DNA of 64,000 nt, from contig NZ_JAERMK010000021.1 in the NCBI RefSeq assembly GCF_016918015.1, forward strand, positions 47,305-111,304, read 5' to 3'. Source of the DNA: Glycomyces sp. YM15. Lineage in GTDB: Bacteria > Actinomycetota > Actinomycetes > Mycobacteriales > Micromonosporaceae. Made by a program: the position numbers and the translations under genes. Every line of letters begins with the position of its first letter. Positions within the stretch are counted from its first letter, which is position 1. Positions 8,827 through 17,179 of this stretch are shown here, in pieces. The notes under the pieces were generated by a model, which was not told the origin of the DNA, searched no databases, and saw nothing but the letters and a program-made list of their open reading frames with translations.

Positions 8827-9252
8827 ATGCCCGTTGGCGGTAAGGAAGGCTCCGACAGGTCCCTGTCGAACCATGACATTTTCGAGAGCGTCTGGGACCC
8901 CGTCAGCGACGGCATGCTCACGTTCACGACCGAGTTCGGTCGTTCGCAGCGCCGGACGCGCGTGTGGCGGTATGACGGGTGGATGCTCGCGGTCGTCTCC
9001 GAGCATGACGTCGACCCGGGGATCGGGTTGGGGATCGCACCTGAGGCGGTCGTCGACGCGGTGCGTGACGCCTTCGGTGTGGAAGCGGCTGTGATTGAGC
9101 ACCGGCCGGGCGTTCGGGGTGTCCGCGGCCCCCGGTTCTCGTGGGTGCTCATCCTCGGGCCCGGTCAATCGCATTGGACGCCACTGGACCCCGACCGGCT
9201 CGGCCGGGCGCTGCCGGGCCTGCTCGACGGAGAAGTTCCCGACCGGAGCTAA
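8827..9252 (+). CDS. Hypothetical protein, member of a three-copy paralogous family
   Basis: The product has 141 residues. It matches the products at 13591-13989 and 13979-14434 in RTRVWRYDGWMLAVV (cf. RRVRVWTGTGPWRIAVV), an A-P-VDAVRDAFG helix, FSWVLI, and a final W-LD--RLGRALPGLL. The common ending L-LPGLL is the strongest link. No catalytic motif is visible. GAAGGAGG sits about 11 bases before the ATG. Unknown function; probably small and cytosolic. Confidence 0.65.
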   Translation: MPVGGKEGSDRSLSNHDIFESVWDPVSDGMLTFTTEFGRSQRRTRVWRYDGWMLAVVSEHDVDPGIGLGIAPEAVVDAVRDAFGVEAAVIEHRPGVRGVRGPRFSWVLILGPGQSHWTPLDPDRLGRALPGLLDGEVPDRS

Positions 9253-9267
9253 GCCGACCGCCCGGAA

Positions 9268-9843
9268 TCAGCCTGCAACAGCCGCGGGCGCGAACTCCGC
9301 GTTCCAAATGCCGACGAACTTGGTGCCGTGCCCATACCAGGAGTCCTCGCGGACCTCGACGTGAACGTCATCGCGGGCATGCCACTCGTCCAGGACCGCT
9401 TGACCTTTCGGGGTGACCTGGTACGGCTGGAAGACCACGACGGCGCGACTGCCGTTCCGTGTTGTCCACATGCTCATGTGATCCCACGTCGAGTCTGACA
9501 GGTAGAACTGAGTGCCGTTGTGCCCGCACTCGCACCTCGTCAGACGCTTCGACGTCGGCCAGCAGACACAGTGCAGTTTCGGGTAGGTGCTGGCGCGCTT
9601 GAGACCATGGGATTCCGCCCACTCGAGCAACGCGATGCGGGAAGGCACGTAGAAGTGCGCGCTGGCAGGCCAGGACATGACGCCGCGGTCGTCGTCATGT
9701 TGCATTCCGATGCGGGCACCACGAGCTTCGAGGTCTTCAACGAGCGCGGCCTGGTCAGGCGTGTAATGACGGCGGCACACCCGGACCGGTTTCTCGGTGA
9801 ACGAGATGCCTGACTGTTTCCCGCGTTCGCAGCAGTGCTCCAT
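9268..9843 (-). CDS. Hypothetical protein with Cys-rich segment
   Basis: The product has 191 residues and runs leftward among rightward genes. It carries scattered cysteines (EHCCERG at the N-terminus, LHCVCWP and CECGHNG in the middle) that could bind a metal. A C-terminal part (VTPKGQAVLDEWHARDDVHVEVREDSWYG) resembles small winged-helix-like endings. I do not recognise the family. It ends 15 bases from the stop of the convergent gene at 8827-9252. Confidence 0.5.
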   Translation of the reverse strand: MEHCCERGKQSGISFTEKPVRVCRRHYTPDQAALVEDLEARGARIGMQHDDDRGVMSWPASAHFYVPSRIALLEWAESHGLKRASTYPKLHCVCWPTSKRLTRCECGHNGTQFYLSDSTWDHMSMWTTRNGSRAVVVFQPYQVTPKGQAVLDEWHARDDVHVEVREDSWYGHGTKFVGIWNAEFAPAAVAG

Positions 9844-9952
9844 GAGAGGCCTTCCGTCCGTGTGACACCTTGTGGACTCATTGTGCTGGAGTCAGTGCCG
9901 CAGTTCAAGGCACCGGGCCGCGCGCAGGCGCCCGAAGTGGGCGACCGCCCCG

Positions 9953-10219
9953 CTAGACATCCTGCCAGCGGGAGCTATCGACTGCTCGGCTCTCCGTCGG
10001 CGCCGAATACGTGGCACCGGCGGCGCGGCATTCACGAGCGAGGTCCACGTGCAGGCGGGCGATGTCGATCGCGCCGCGCATGCGGGCCAGGCGCTCTTCG
10101 ACGGGCATGTCGTCGTCGCTGGCTGGCCACTCGGATGGTGACGTAGCAAGCCAGCCTTCGGCTTCGGTTGTGTAGCGCTCGGCGAGTCGCAGGTGGTTGT
10201 CAGCGGGGGTTGCGGTCAC
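9953..10219 (-). CDS. Small hypothetical helical protein
   Basis: The product has 88 residues, mostly predicted helix, with HLRLAERYTTEAEGWL near the start and EERLARMRGAIDIARLHVDLARE in the middle, a style common to small actinophage proteins that act around early genes. A GTTCTCCC on the forward strand just right of the start reads as GGGAGAAC upstream of the ATG, a plausible ribosome site. No function can be assigned. Confidence 0.5.
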   Translation of the reverse strand: MTATPADNHLRLAERYTTEAEGWLATSPSEWPASDDDMPVEERLARMRGAIDIARLHVDLARECRAAGATYSAPTESRAVDSSRWQDV

Positions 10220-10321
10220 GGGAGAACTCCTTCACGATGGGAATGGGAGTTCAGGATCGCCTGCGTCCCGGTTGCGGCGCAAGAGATTGAGACGCCTTCG
10301 GCGCGTCGCGTCTGGAATGGG

Positions 10322-11440
10322 CTACCGCCAGCCAGTCCACCAGAACTTGGGCGTTTCCTCATACCGGCCTCGAGACTCCATGCGTCCGTCTGACAGGTCC
10401 ATGGCCCACGAGCCGATGCACACGACCGGGTCGACGTCCCCGTAGGCGCCGTGCTGCCATGCACGCGCCGCCCAAGCCTTCAGTGTGTACATGTCCGGGT
10501 CGGCCACGTTCCGTTCAACGATCGGCCGCTTGTCGGCGTCGACGGTGCGGCGCCCGTAGCAGGCCGCTTCGAGCTCGCGCATGACGTTCAACGCGACTGG
10601 TGGTAGCAGGAGCACTTCGTCACGCCGTTCGACGAGCACTGGTGTGGTGATTCGGGAGCCGCGGCCACGGCCGTCGTAGCGGGCGTGATGCTGTTTGCAC
10701 AGCGGGACGACGTTCCAGATCTCGTTGAACCGCTCTCCGAGCGCTTCGTAGAGGTACCGAACGGTGCTTGGCGGTGGATCCTCGTAGCAGGCGACCTGTT
10801 CGACCATGTGCCGATTCCAGTCGTCAGCGCAGAAGGCCGCGATCGTGGCCGGCCAGTCGGTGAGGTGCGCGCATTCGATGACCGGCCGGTACGTCGTGTG
10901 GTTGCCCAGCAGGCACACGGGCCCGAAGATCCGGTACATGAGCTCGCGTGCGCGAGTGTGGTCGACGCGGCCCCATTCGCGGTTGCCGGAAGGAAACCGT
11001 GCCTGGATGGCTGCGGTCATCTCAGGGACGGTGAGGGTGCGGCGCGCTGTGGCGCTGGCGCGCACTGGCAATGACACAGGGCTGCGGTCGCGGACCGGTT
11101 CGGACACCGCGGCGGGGAAAGCCGCCCTTTCGTCGATCGTTACGTCGGGGTGGTGCACACCCGAAAGGACAGCGATGGGTTTCCGGTGGCGCGTGATGAC
11201 TGCAGTGACGTCGTCGCGCTCGTGCGCGGTCCGGACCATGGCGTTGAACGTCTTCCGTGCCTCCGATACCGACACGGTCGGCGTGACGTCGAGACCGCCG
11301 AAGTCGCGAGCGGATACGAGAAACGCGACGATGTTCTCAGCGTCGCGCACGCAGATGTTGACGAGCAGGTTCTCGTTCTCGATGCGGTGCAGCAGCGTTG
11401 GTAGCTGCGCGGCGGCGTCGGAGACGGTGTAAGTCGGCAC
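10322..11440 (-). CDS. Two Phd/YefM-like antitoxin domains fused to an HNH-type nuclease domain
   Basis: The product has 372 residues from a GTG. Residues 1-50 (TVSDAAAQLPTLLHRIE...AFLVSARDFGGL) and 54-100 (VSVSEARKTFNAMVRTAHE...VITRHRKPIAVLSG) each follow the Phd fold, the second very clearly. The C-terminal half has an HNH pattern: CLLGNHT, then ECAHLTDWP (~186-194), then EIWNVVPLCKQHHARYDG (~236-253), supplying His, Asn and His. Known: Phd domains bind DNA and neutralise Doc or YoeB toxins, while HNH domains cut DNA. No toxin gene is adjacent. Inferred: a DNA-targeted nuclease or an autoregulated decoy antitoxin. It reads divergently from the gene at 11535, sharing an AT-rich promoter region. 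Confidence 0.75.
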   Translation of the reverse strand: MPTYTVSDAAAQLPTLLHRIENENLLVNICVRDAENIVAFLVSARDFGGLDVTPTVSVSEARKTFNAMVRTAHERDDVTAVITRHRKPIAVLSGVHHPDVTIDERAAFPAAVSEPVRDRSPVSLPVRASATARRTLTVPEMTAAIQARFPSGNREWGRVDHTRARELMYRIFGPVCLLGNHTTYRPVIECAHLTDWPATIAAFCADDWNRHMVEQVACYEDPPPSTVRYLYEALGERFNEIWNVVPLCKQHHARYDGRGRGSRITTPVLVERRDEVLLLPPVALNVMRELEAACYGRRTVDADKRPIVERNVADPDMYTLKAWAARAWQHGAYGDVDPVVCIGSWAMDLSDGRMESRGRYEETPKFWWTGWR

Positions 11441-11473
11441 GTCGCGAGCCTACATGACATACTCAAAAATCAT

Positions 11474-11514
11474 GAAAATGAGGTACTATAGAACCTCAAA
11501 GTCTTGTTCTGCGC
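11474..11514 (+). promoter_or_regulatory. Conserved leader element, copy 1 (promoter/operator)
   Basis: This AT-rich stretch closely matches 22421-22460. Shared blocks are GAAAATGA, then CCTCAAAG, then TCTGCGC, and in both copies the ATG follows exactly 20 bases after the last block. A TACTAT at 11484-11489 could be a -10 box. TGAGGT (11479-11484) and ACCTCA (11493-11498) form a perfect inverted repeat around it, as expected of an operator. It lies between the Phd-HNH gene and the gene at 11535 and could serve both. Confidence 0.5.
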
Positions 11515-11534
11515 TTCAGGCTTTCCCAGGTCAG

Positions 11535-12002
11535 ATGCCTTCCACCCCAGGAGCAACGTTGACGTTCGACACGCAGATTTTCACGCTCTCTCCCGCTGAC
11601 CCCGCCGCACTATGGGCCGCGGCCGTCACGGCGATCGGTACCGTCAGCGGCACGGACCGGGACGCGGTCACCTACCGGCACCAGGAGACCAGTCCCGGCT
11701 ACTGGCGGTACGTGACCGACGCGCAAGGCCTCGCGGCCAGCTTGGACCTGCAGTACGCCGCAGGCGGCAAGTGGGCGCGCTACGACGAGGGTGAAGGCAC
11801 TGAGCTGCCTGCCTGCTGGGCCGAAATCAACATCGCGACTTCCGGGATCGGCGACCGCCAAGCGCGTCATGCCGAGTTCGTTCGCCTCCTGGCCGCCTAC
11901 TTCACGGCCGAGGACATCGACTGGTGCTGGATGTGGAGCGGTGACAGCTTCGCCGACCTCCACACCGGATTGAAGGGTCTCGCCGACCCGCTGCCTCGCT
12001 AG
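11535..12002 (+). CDS. Hypothetical protein, paralogue of the gene at 8352
   Basis: The product has 155 residues from ATG 11535, which is chosen because it stands 20 bases after a leader element, the same spacing as at 22481. It shares the tryptophan-rich ending (FTAEDIDWCWMWSGDSFADLHTGLKGLAD) and general plan of the product at 8352-8789. It is acidic, with no membrane segment. It is followed 35 bases later by the helicase gene and is probably in the same operon. Confidence 0.65.
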   Translation: MPSTPGATLTFDTQIFTLSPADPAALWAAAVTAIGTVSGTDRDAVTYRHQETSPGYWRYVTDAQGLAASLDLQYAAGGKWARYDEGEGTELPACWAEINIATSGIGDRQARHAEFVRLLAAYFTAEDIDWCWMWSGDSFADLHTGLKGLADPLPR

Positions 12003-12037
12003 TCTGACCACCTTCGTTGAAAGGACACCCGCTGGGC

Positions 12038-13591
12038 ATGGAACAGGACGCGCTGTTCAGCAAGGACGCTTTTACCGGGTTCACCGCGACCCCCGAGCAG
12101 ACGGCCATCGTTGATGCTGTTGCCTCCGGTGAGAACACGGTCGTTGAAGCGCTCGCGGGAACGGGCAAGACCACAACGATGCGGCTCGCGGCTGAAGCCC
12201 GGCGCGGCCGCGGTCTCTACATCGTGTTCAACAAAGCCGCGCAGGAAGACGCGGAGAAGACCTTCCCGAAGTCCTGCAAGGTTCGCACCGCGCACTCGCT
12301 CGCGCACCGGGCCGTTGCTCCCACACACGGCTCGAAGCTCCCGAAAGGTCGAGTCCGGCCGTTCCCGGCGCGGGAAGCTGTTGCCGCGTTCGGCATTGAA
12401 GGGTTCAGTTTCGACAAGGACCGCGTCATGCACCCGAACACGATTGCGAGCATGGCGAAGTCGACCGTGACGCGGTTCTGCCAGTCGGCTCACACGGAAC
12501 TGGTGACCGAGAACGTCCCGTGGGTGAAAGGGCTCGGCCCCGTCGACTGGCGGGCGCTCGCGGCGCATGTCCTCCCGTACGCGCAAGCGATGTGGAAAGA
12601 CATCGCTCACCCGGAAGGCGTGAAAGTCCCCGTCGCGCATGACCACTACCTGAAAATCTGGGCCTTGACCGAGCCCGTCCTCGCCGCCGACTTCGTGATC
12701 GTTGACGAATGCCAGGACACGAACCCCGTCCTTGAACACGTCGTCGTCGCCCAAGACACTCAGCTTGTGGCCGTAGGCGACCGTCTGCAGACCCTCTACG
12801 GGTGGCGTGGCACGTCGAACCTGTTCCGTCGCATTACCGGAGCGCGCCGGCTTGCCCTGACCGAGTCGTGGCGGTTCGGGCCCGACATTGCCCGCGAAGC
12901 GAACATCTGGCTCGGCTTGCCGGTCATGGACACGGACCTTCGCCTTACCGGCCGCGGCGGCCCGTCCACCGTAGCCGCCCTCGAGGAACCTGACGCGATC
13001 TTGTGCCGGACGAACGCGGCCGCGGTCCTCGAAGTCATGGCCGCGATCGACGCCGGCACGCGCGTTGCGCTCGTCGGCGGCGCGACCGACATTGCCGCGC
13101 TCGCGCGCGCCGCGATCGACTTGCAAGACGGCCGGGGCACCACGCACCCTGAACTGGTGGCGTTCCCGACCTGGGACGCGCTCCGCCAGTACGTCGACGA
13201 GGAAGACGACTCCGACTTGGGTGTCCTCGTGAAACTCATCGACAAGCACGGCGCGGAAGCGATCATTACGACCGCCGATCATCTCGTTCCCGAATCTCGC
13301 GCGCAACTGACCGTGTCCACGGCCCACAAGTCGAAAGGCCGCCAGTGGCCTCGCGTCAAAATCGGTGACGACTTCCGGCCGCCGCCACTTGACGAGAACG
13401 GCAAACCGAAACCGATCGACGCTGCTGAAGCCATGCTCGCGTACGTTGCCGTCACTCGCGCCGAGCGCGTCCTCGACCGTGACGGCCTCGAATGGATCGA
13501 CGACCACCGGCACGGACGGCCGACCGCGAAACAAGCGGCAGCGCACCAGCGCCGCGGGCCGAGGACTGCACACCAGAAGGAACTGACCTGA
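12038..13591 (+). CDS. UvrD/Rep-like superfamily 1 DNA helicase
   Basis: The product has 517 residues from ATG 12038 (AAAGGA 12 bases upstream; a TTG at 12017 is an alternative). All SF1A helicase motifs are visible: Walker A EALAGTGKTTT (~38-48), motif II VIVDECQDTNP (~219-229), motif III AVGDRLQTLYGWRG (~245-258), motif IV TESWRFG (~278), motif V STAHKSKGRQW, and motif VI YVAVTRAERVL. It should unwind DNA 3' to 5' during phage replication or recombination. It is compact, lacking the large insertions of UvrD, and closer in plan to small phage or Fbh1-type helicases. Its stop overlaps the next start (TGATG), so the two genes are coupled. Confidence 0.92.
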   Translation: MEQDALFSKDAFTGFTATPEQTAIVDAVASGENTVVEALAGTGKTTTMRLAAEARRGRGLYIVFNKAAQEDAEKTFPKSCKVRTAHSLAHRAVAPTHGSKLPKGRVRPFPAREAVAAFGIEGFSFDKDRVMHPNTIASMAKSTVTRFCQSAHTELVTENVPWVKGLGPVDWRALAAHVLPYAQAMWKDIAHPEGVKVPVAHDHYLKIWALTEPVLAADFVIVDECQDTNPVLEHVVVAQDTQLVAVGDRLQTLYGWRGTSNLFRRITGARRLALTESWRFGPDIAREANIWLGLPVMDTDLRLTGRGGPSTVAALEEPDAILCRTNAAAVLEVMAAIDAGTRVALVGGATDIAALARAAIDLQDGRGTTHPELVAFPTWDALRQYVDEEDDSDLGVLVKLIDKHGAEAIITTADHLVPESRAQLTVSTAHKSKGRQWPRVKIGDDFRPPPLDENGKPKPIDAAEAMLAYVAVTRAERVLDRDGLEWIDDHRHGRPTAKQAAAHQRRGPRTAHQKELT

Positions 13592-13989
13592 TGCCGTTTC
13601 ACCTCATTGACGACGCCACCCTCTTGTACATTCCCGCGAACGGCCTGCCCGTTACGAGACGCGTCCGCGTGTGGGAGCACCCCGACACCGGTGAACGCCG
13701 ATGCGTCGTCACCGAGCGGCCCGAGGACGAAGGCACGTCGATCACGAACGCCGCCGAAGAAGTCGCCGACACTGTAGCCATGCACTGGGGCGCCGACTGC
13801 CAGATCATCGAGCACTACACGGACTACGGCCCCAGCGACCCGGAGCATTTCGACGAAGTCGTCGTCGACGGTCGCGGTGCACCGACATGGCGCCGACTCG
13901 ACAAGGCCGTCCTAGCGAAAGAACTCCCGGGCCTGCTCAGCGCGTCTGCGGCGATCACCGAACACGACGAGGCCGCCGATGGCGAGTAG
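13591..13989 (+). CDS. Hypothetical protein, member of the three-copy paralogous family
   Basis: The product has 132 residues. The ATG overlaps the helicase stop and AGAAGGA precedes it. TRRVRVWEHPDTGERRCVV and WRRLDKAVLAKELPGLL match the neighbours at 13979 and 8827. It overlaps the next gene by 11 bases in another frame. The helicase, this gene, its paralogue and the ATPase at 14431 form a tightly coupled run, suggesting a shared complex or regulation. No motif reveals an activity. Confidence 0.7.
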   Translation: MPFHLIDDATLLYIPANGLPVTRRVRVWEHPDTGERRCVVTERPEDEGTSITNAAEEVADTVAMHWGADCQIIEHYTDYGPSDPEHFDEVVVDGRGAPTWRRLDKAVLAKELPGLLSASAAITEHDEAADGE

Positions 13990-14434
13990 CGCCGCGGCCG
14001 CGCTCGCGCCGCGCCTCAGCGACATTGAAACCGGCACGTGGACGCTCACCGACGACACGGACCTGACGTACCGGCCCGCGGCCGGCGCTGAGGCGCGGCG
14101 GCGTGTTCGCGTATGGACCGGGACCGGCCCGTGGCGCATCGCCGTCGTCACCGAGACCGGGGACGAACCCGGCCTTGCGATCGCTGCTGTCCCGGACGTC
14201 GCGCTCGCCGCCGCCCGTGCCCAGTTCGGTCCCGGCACGCTCCTGTTCGACGACTACGAACCTGCCGGCGACTCGTACATGCAGCCGACGCGGTACTCGT
14301 GGCTTATTCACGACCGGACCGGCCGCCCGTACTGGATCGCGTTCCGCCCCTCCACGCTGCAGGCACTGCTCCCCGGGCTGCTCGGTCCGACCAGTCTCGA
14401 CGCGACCGCACCGCCGAAAGGAACCAGCTCATGA
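13979..14434 (+). CDS. Hypothetical protein, member of the three-copy paralogous family
   Basis: The product has 151 residues. It shares RRRVRVWTGTGPWRIAVV, a DVALAAARAQFG helix, YSWLIHD, and PYWIAF-PSTLQALLPGLL with the products at 13591 and 8827. Its adjacency to the 13591 gene indicates tandem duplication followed by divergence. The stop overlaps the ATG of the next gene (ATGA), and an AAAGGA precedes that start. Unknown function. Confidence 0.7.
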   Translation: MASSAAAALAPRLSDIETGTWTLTDDTDLTYRPAAGAEARRRVRVWTGTGPWRIAVVTETGDEPGLAIAAVPDVALAAARAQFGPGTLLFDDYEPAGDSYMQPTRYSWLIHDRTGRPYWIAFRPSTLQALLPGLLGPTSLDATAPPKGTSS

Positions 14435-15261
14435 CGACCACCACCGCACCCACACGAGTCCGGTACACCGGCGACCAGGCTTACAACGCCGCCACCGGCA
14501 CGATCAACCTCGGCCCGCGCCTCGACACTGGCGGCCCCGCACCGTGGCAGATCCACAGCGCGACCGGCATGCACGGTGGGATCATCCTCGGCGATCCCGG
14601 CATGGGCGCCTCCCGTCTCCTGGACGTGATCGCGCTCGGCGCGATGGCGTCGACCACCACCGCCGTCTGGTACATCGACGCGCAAGGCGGCACGTCCTCG
14701 CCCGCGCTCGCTGACGCCGCGGCCCGCACTGCGACGACACCCGGCCAAGCGCGCGACATGATCGCTGACTTGGCCGCGCTCGTTGACTCCCGGTTCACCG
14801 CCAGCTATGACCCGATCCGCGTCACCGCCAACCGTCCCGGCGTCCTGATCCTCATCGACGGTCTCGCCGATGTGCTCCGCGACTCGCACGTGACCGGCAC
14901 GCTCGAGCCCGTCGCCCACGCCTGCGCGGCGAACGGTGTCGCCGTGGCCGGCACCGCACGCGACTTGAGCTTGTTCTCGTTCGGCGGTTCGCAGCCGATC
15001 CGGGCCGCGATGACCAGCAACATCGTGGACCTCTATCGTGGCCCTGCAACGGGTTCAAGCCCGCTCCCGCAGCAGCGCGAGGCGCTTGGGCCGATCCCTG
15101 GCCGCGCCACGATAACCGCGCCGCGCACGGGCGGCCGCCCCGGAACTACGGGTCCGTTGCACACCTTCCAGGCGTTCTACGCGGGTACTGGTCGCGATGC
15201 TGAGCCGTGGTTTCGTCAGTTCGCGGCAGCCCAACCGGCCATTGACGAGCGGACCTGCTGA
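14431..15261 (+). CDS. TraB/FtsK-like ATPase domain protein with altered P-loop
   Basis: The product has 276 residues. HGGIILGDPGMGASRLL (~50-66) stands where FtsK/TraB proteins of actinomycete mobile elements have their Walker A, but the P-loop lysine is replaced (GMGAS instead of GxGKS). VLILIDGLADVL (~131-142) fits Walker B, and FGGSQPIRAAMTSNIVDLYRG resembles the TraB core C-terminal part. Family members move double-stranded DNA. Without the lysine this one may bind but not hydrolyse ATP. It is coupled to the paralogue upstream and to the next gene (TGATG). Confidence 0.65.
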   Translation: MTTTTAPTRVRYTGDQAYNAATGTINLGPRLDTGGPAPWQIHSATGMHGGIILGDPGMGASRLLDVIALGAMASTTTAVWYIDAQGGTSSPALADAAARTATTPGQARDMIADLAALVDSRFTASYDPIRVTANRPGVLILIDGLADVLRDSHVTGTLEPVAHACAANGVAVAGTARDLSLFSFGGSQPIRAAMTSNIVDLYRGPATGSSPLPQQREALGPIPGRATITAPRTGGRPGTTGPLHTFQAFYAGTGRDAEPWFRQFAAAQPAIDERTC

Positions 15262-15698
15262 TGGGACACGTCATGGTGAAACCCGTCGCTGACGAGGACT
15301 TCTACGCCTTGTACTCCGACATTGTCGACGGCTTCGTCGAATACGGCACCCGCGAGGATTTCCTGCAGATCCCACCTGGAGAAGGCACATCGTGGCTGAC
15401 GAAGCAGCGCAAGATCCTCGACCGCGCTGACGATCACGGCACGTCATCCCACGCGTTCAACGAGCCCGACCACATGGGCTGGCGCGACGACGTGATCCTC
15501 ATCCGCGACGGTCGCGCCGAACTGCGTCGCCTCCCGCGCGCCGACGTCCGCGCCTACCTTCAAGCGTCCCGGATCGATAGCGACGCCGCGTTCAACGCAC
15601 TGGAACGAGAAATCGACGACGACGAACCGCCGATCCAGTCGCACACGATCGAGACACTGACTGCATACCGCCGCACCCAGAATGGAGCTACCACGTGA
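15261..15698 (+). CDS. Hypothetical protein
   Basis: The product has 145 residues, acidic and soluble, with no recognised family. It begins GHVMVKPVADEDFYALYSDIVDG and contains a helical C-terminal half rich in Arg and Asp. Its start overlaps the ATPase stop and its stop overlaps the GTG of the next gene, so it belongs to the same coupled operon. Confidence 0.6.
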   Translation: MGHVMVKPVADEDFYALYSDIVDGFVEYGTREDFLQIPPGEGTSWLTKQRKILDRADDHGTSSHAFNEPDHMGWRDDVILIRDGRAELRRLPRADVRAYLQASRIDSDAAFNALEREIDDDEPPIQSHTIETLTAYRRTQNGATT

Positions 15699-16105
15699 GC
15701 ACTCCCATCGACCTTGACACCCTGACGTACGCCGAACTTGCCGACCTGCTTACCGCGACCCAAGCCGAAAGAACTTCCACCAGCCGGTACTGGGCCGCCG
15801 CCGCCGTTTTCACCGCGACTCCGCGCTGGATGGTCCCGGGCCTTGTCATCGCCGAGCAGCACACTGTCGATCACCGCTCGGCGCACATCAACTGGGACAA
15901 CGTGGCCCGGCTCCTCAAAGAAGGTACCGGCGCCTCCACCGGCGAAGTGTTCCTTCTCAAGCTCGCGTACAGCATCGAGAAAGGTGCCACGCCTGCAGGT
16001 CTCGACATGTCCGAACTTGTGATCCTCAGTCGCGACGCCAGCGAACGCGTCATCAGTGCGCTCGCGCGACTCGCCGGAGTACGCGACCCGGAAGGCAACC
16101 AGTGA
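15695..16105 (+). CDS. Hypothetical protein, tandem paralogue of the next gene
   Basis: The product has 136 residues from a GTG. It aligns along its length with the product at 16102-16494: TATPRWMVPGLVIAEQ (cf. GATQTWVHHAELVTVTEQ), VNW/INWD, LLKLAYSIEKG (cf. LLALAYHLATS), and a shared ending VI-ALA-LAGV. A tandem duplication is the simplest explanation. Mostly helical, unknown role. Confidence 0.65.
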   Translation: MSTPIDLDTLTYAELADLLTATQAERTSTSRYWAAAAVFTATPRWMVPGLVIAEQHTVDHRSAHINWDNVARLLKEGTGASTGEVFLLKLAYSIEKGATPAGLDMSELVILSRDASERVISALARLAGVRDPEGNQ

Positions 16106-16494
16106 CCACGATCCGAACCATTGACATCGACTGGCGTGAACTTGCCGCACTGCTCGTCAAACAGTCGAGAGCAGGTTCGCGGCAGCGAGCAGCAGTAACG
16201 GTCCTCGGCGCTACCCAGACCTGGGTGCACCACGCCGAGCTCGTCACGGTCACCGAGCAGCCGTTCGGCGATCCGGCCGTCACCGTGAACTGGGACCTGG
16301 CACCCTATGCCCTTCAACAATCCGGTGAAAGCCCGCACGACCTGTACCTCCTCGCTCTCGCGTACCACCTCGCGACCAGTCACACCACATCGGAGTTCAC
16401 CCTCGGCGACATCGACCGTCTCTTTCCCACAACTGCGCAGATCGTTATCGCCGCGCTCGCGGAACTCGCGGGCGTCAACTCTCTCTGCCAATAG
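16102..16494 (+). CDS. Hypothetical protein, tandem paralogue of the previous gene
   Basis: The product has 130 residues from a GTG overlapping the upstream stop (GTGA). It shares the W-V...TEQ, NWD and AQIVIAALAELAGV blocks with its neighbour. It ends the coupled run that starts at the helicase. An AT-rich gap of 78 bases follows, carrying TTGACATAG upstream of ssb, which could be a new promoter. Confidence 0.65.
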   Translation: MTTIRTIDIDWRELAALLVKQSRAGSRQRAAVTVLGATQTWVHHAELVTVTEQPFGDPAVTVNWDLAPYALQQSGESPHDLYLLALAYHLATSHTTSEFTLGDIDRLFPTTAQIVIAALAELAGVNSLCQ

Positions 16495-16572
16495 CGGCGT
16501 GACCTCGCGAAACTGTCGGACCCATACGACAACATTGACATAGCAATGGCTACGTCATGAAAGGAAACCAGC

Positions 16573-17046
16573 ATGGCTGGAGAAACCACCATCACCGTCG
16601 TCGGGAACCTCGTCGACGACCCCGAACTGCGGTACACGCCTTCGGGTGCTGCGGTCGCGAAGTTCCGGATCGCGTCCACGCCGCGCACGTTCGACAAGGA
16701 GACGAACGGCTGGAAAGACGGCGAAGCGATGTTCCTGTCGTGCTCGGTGTGGCGCCAGTACGCCGAAAACGTCGCCGAGTCCCTGACGAAGGGCACCCGC
16801 GTGATCGTCCAAGGGGCGTTGAAGCAGCGCAGCTACGAGACGAACCAGGGCGAGAAGCGCACCGTGTACGAACTCGACGTTGAAGAGGTCGGGCCTGCCC
16901 TGCGGTTCTCGACCGCTCGGCTCACGAAGGGCGGTGCCCCCGGCCAGAAAGCCGCGGCTTCGAACGGTGCGAGCGGCGGCGGTGACCCGTGGGCCGCTGC
17001 CGCGCCGAGCCCCGGTCAGCAGTTCGCTGAAGACCCGCCGTTCTAG
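16573..17046 (+). CDS. ssb: Single-stranded DNA-binding protein
   Basis: The product has 157 residues. The OB-fold N-terminus is typical: [21 protein letters not shown], then [26 protein letters not shown], and [18 protein letters not shown] glycine- and alanine-rich linker leads to an acidic tip ending EDPPF, the protein-interaction tail that recruits replication and repair enzymes. GAAAGGA sits 10 bases before the ATG. It coats single-stranded DNA during phage replication, and sits close to the helicase operon. Confidence 0.95.
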   Translation: MAGETTITVVGNLVDDPELRYTPSGAAVAKFRIASTPRTFDKETNGWKDGEAMFLSCSVWRQYAENVAESLTKGTRVIVQGALKQRSYETNQGEKRTVYELDVEEVGPALRFSTARLTKGGAPGQKAAASNGASGGGDPWAAAAPSPGQQFAEDPPF

Positions 17047-17179
17047 GCGAACGAGCAAGGAGCGGTCGGGTGCCGCGCAACTTCCACATCACTCGGCACC
17101 CGGCCGCGAAGACCCTCAGTTCACTCCCACGCTGCCTGCTTGCAGGCGGGCAGCGAACGGAACCGAAGGAGCCACCATC

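Noticed and set aside
11999..13573. 524-codon leftward frame opposite the UvrD-like helicase
   Set aside because: Composition is that of an antisense shadow and the forward strand has all helicase motifs.
15049..15062. GGTTCAAGCC-like string resembling a tRNA T-arm
   Set aside because: It lies within the TraB-like coding frame and no cloverleaf can be drawn around it; no tRNA gene was found in the window.
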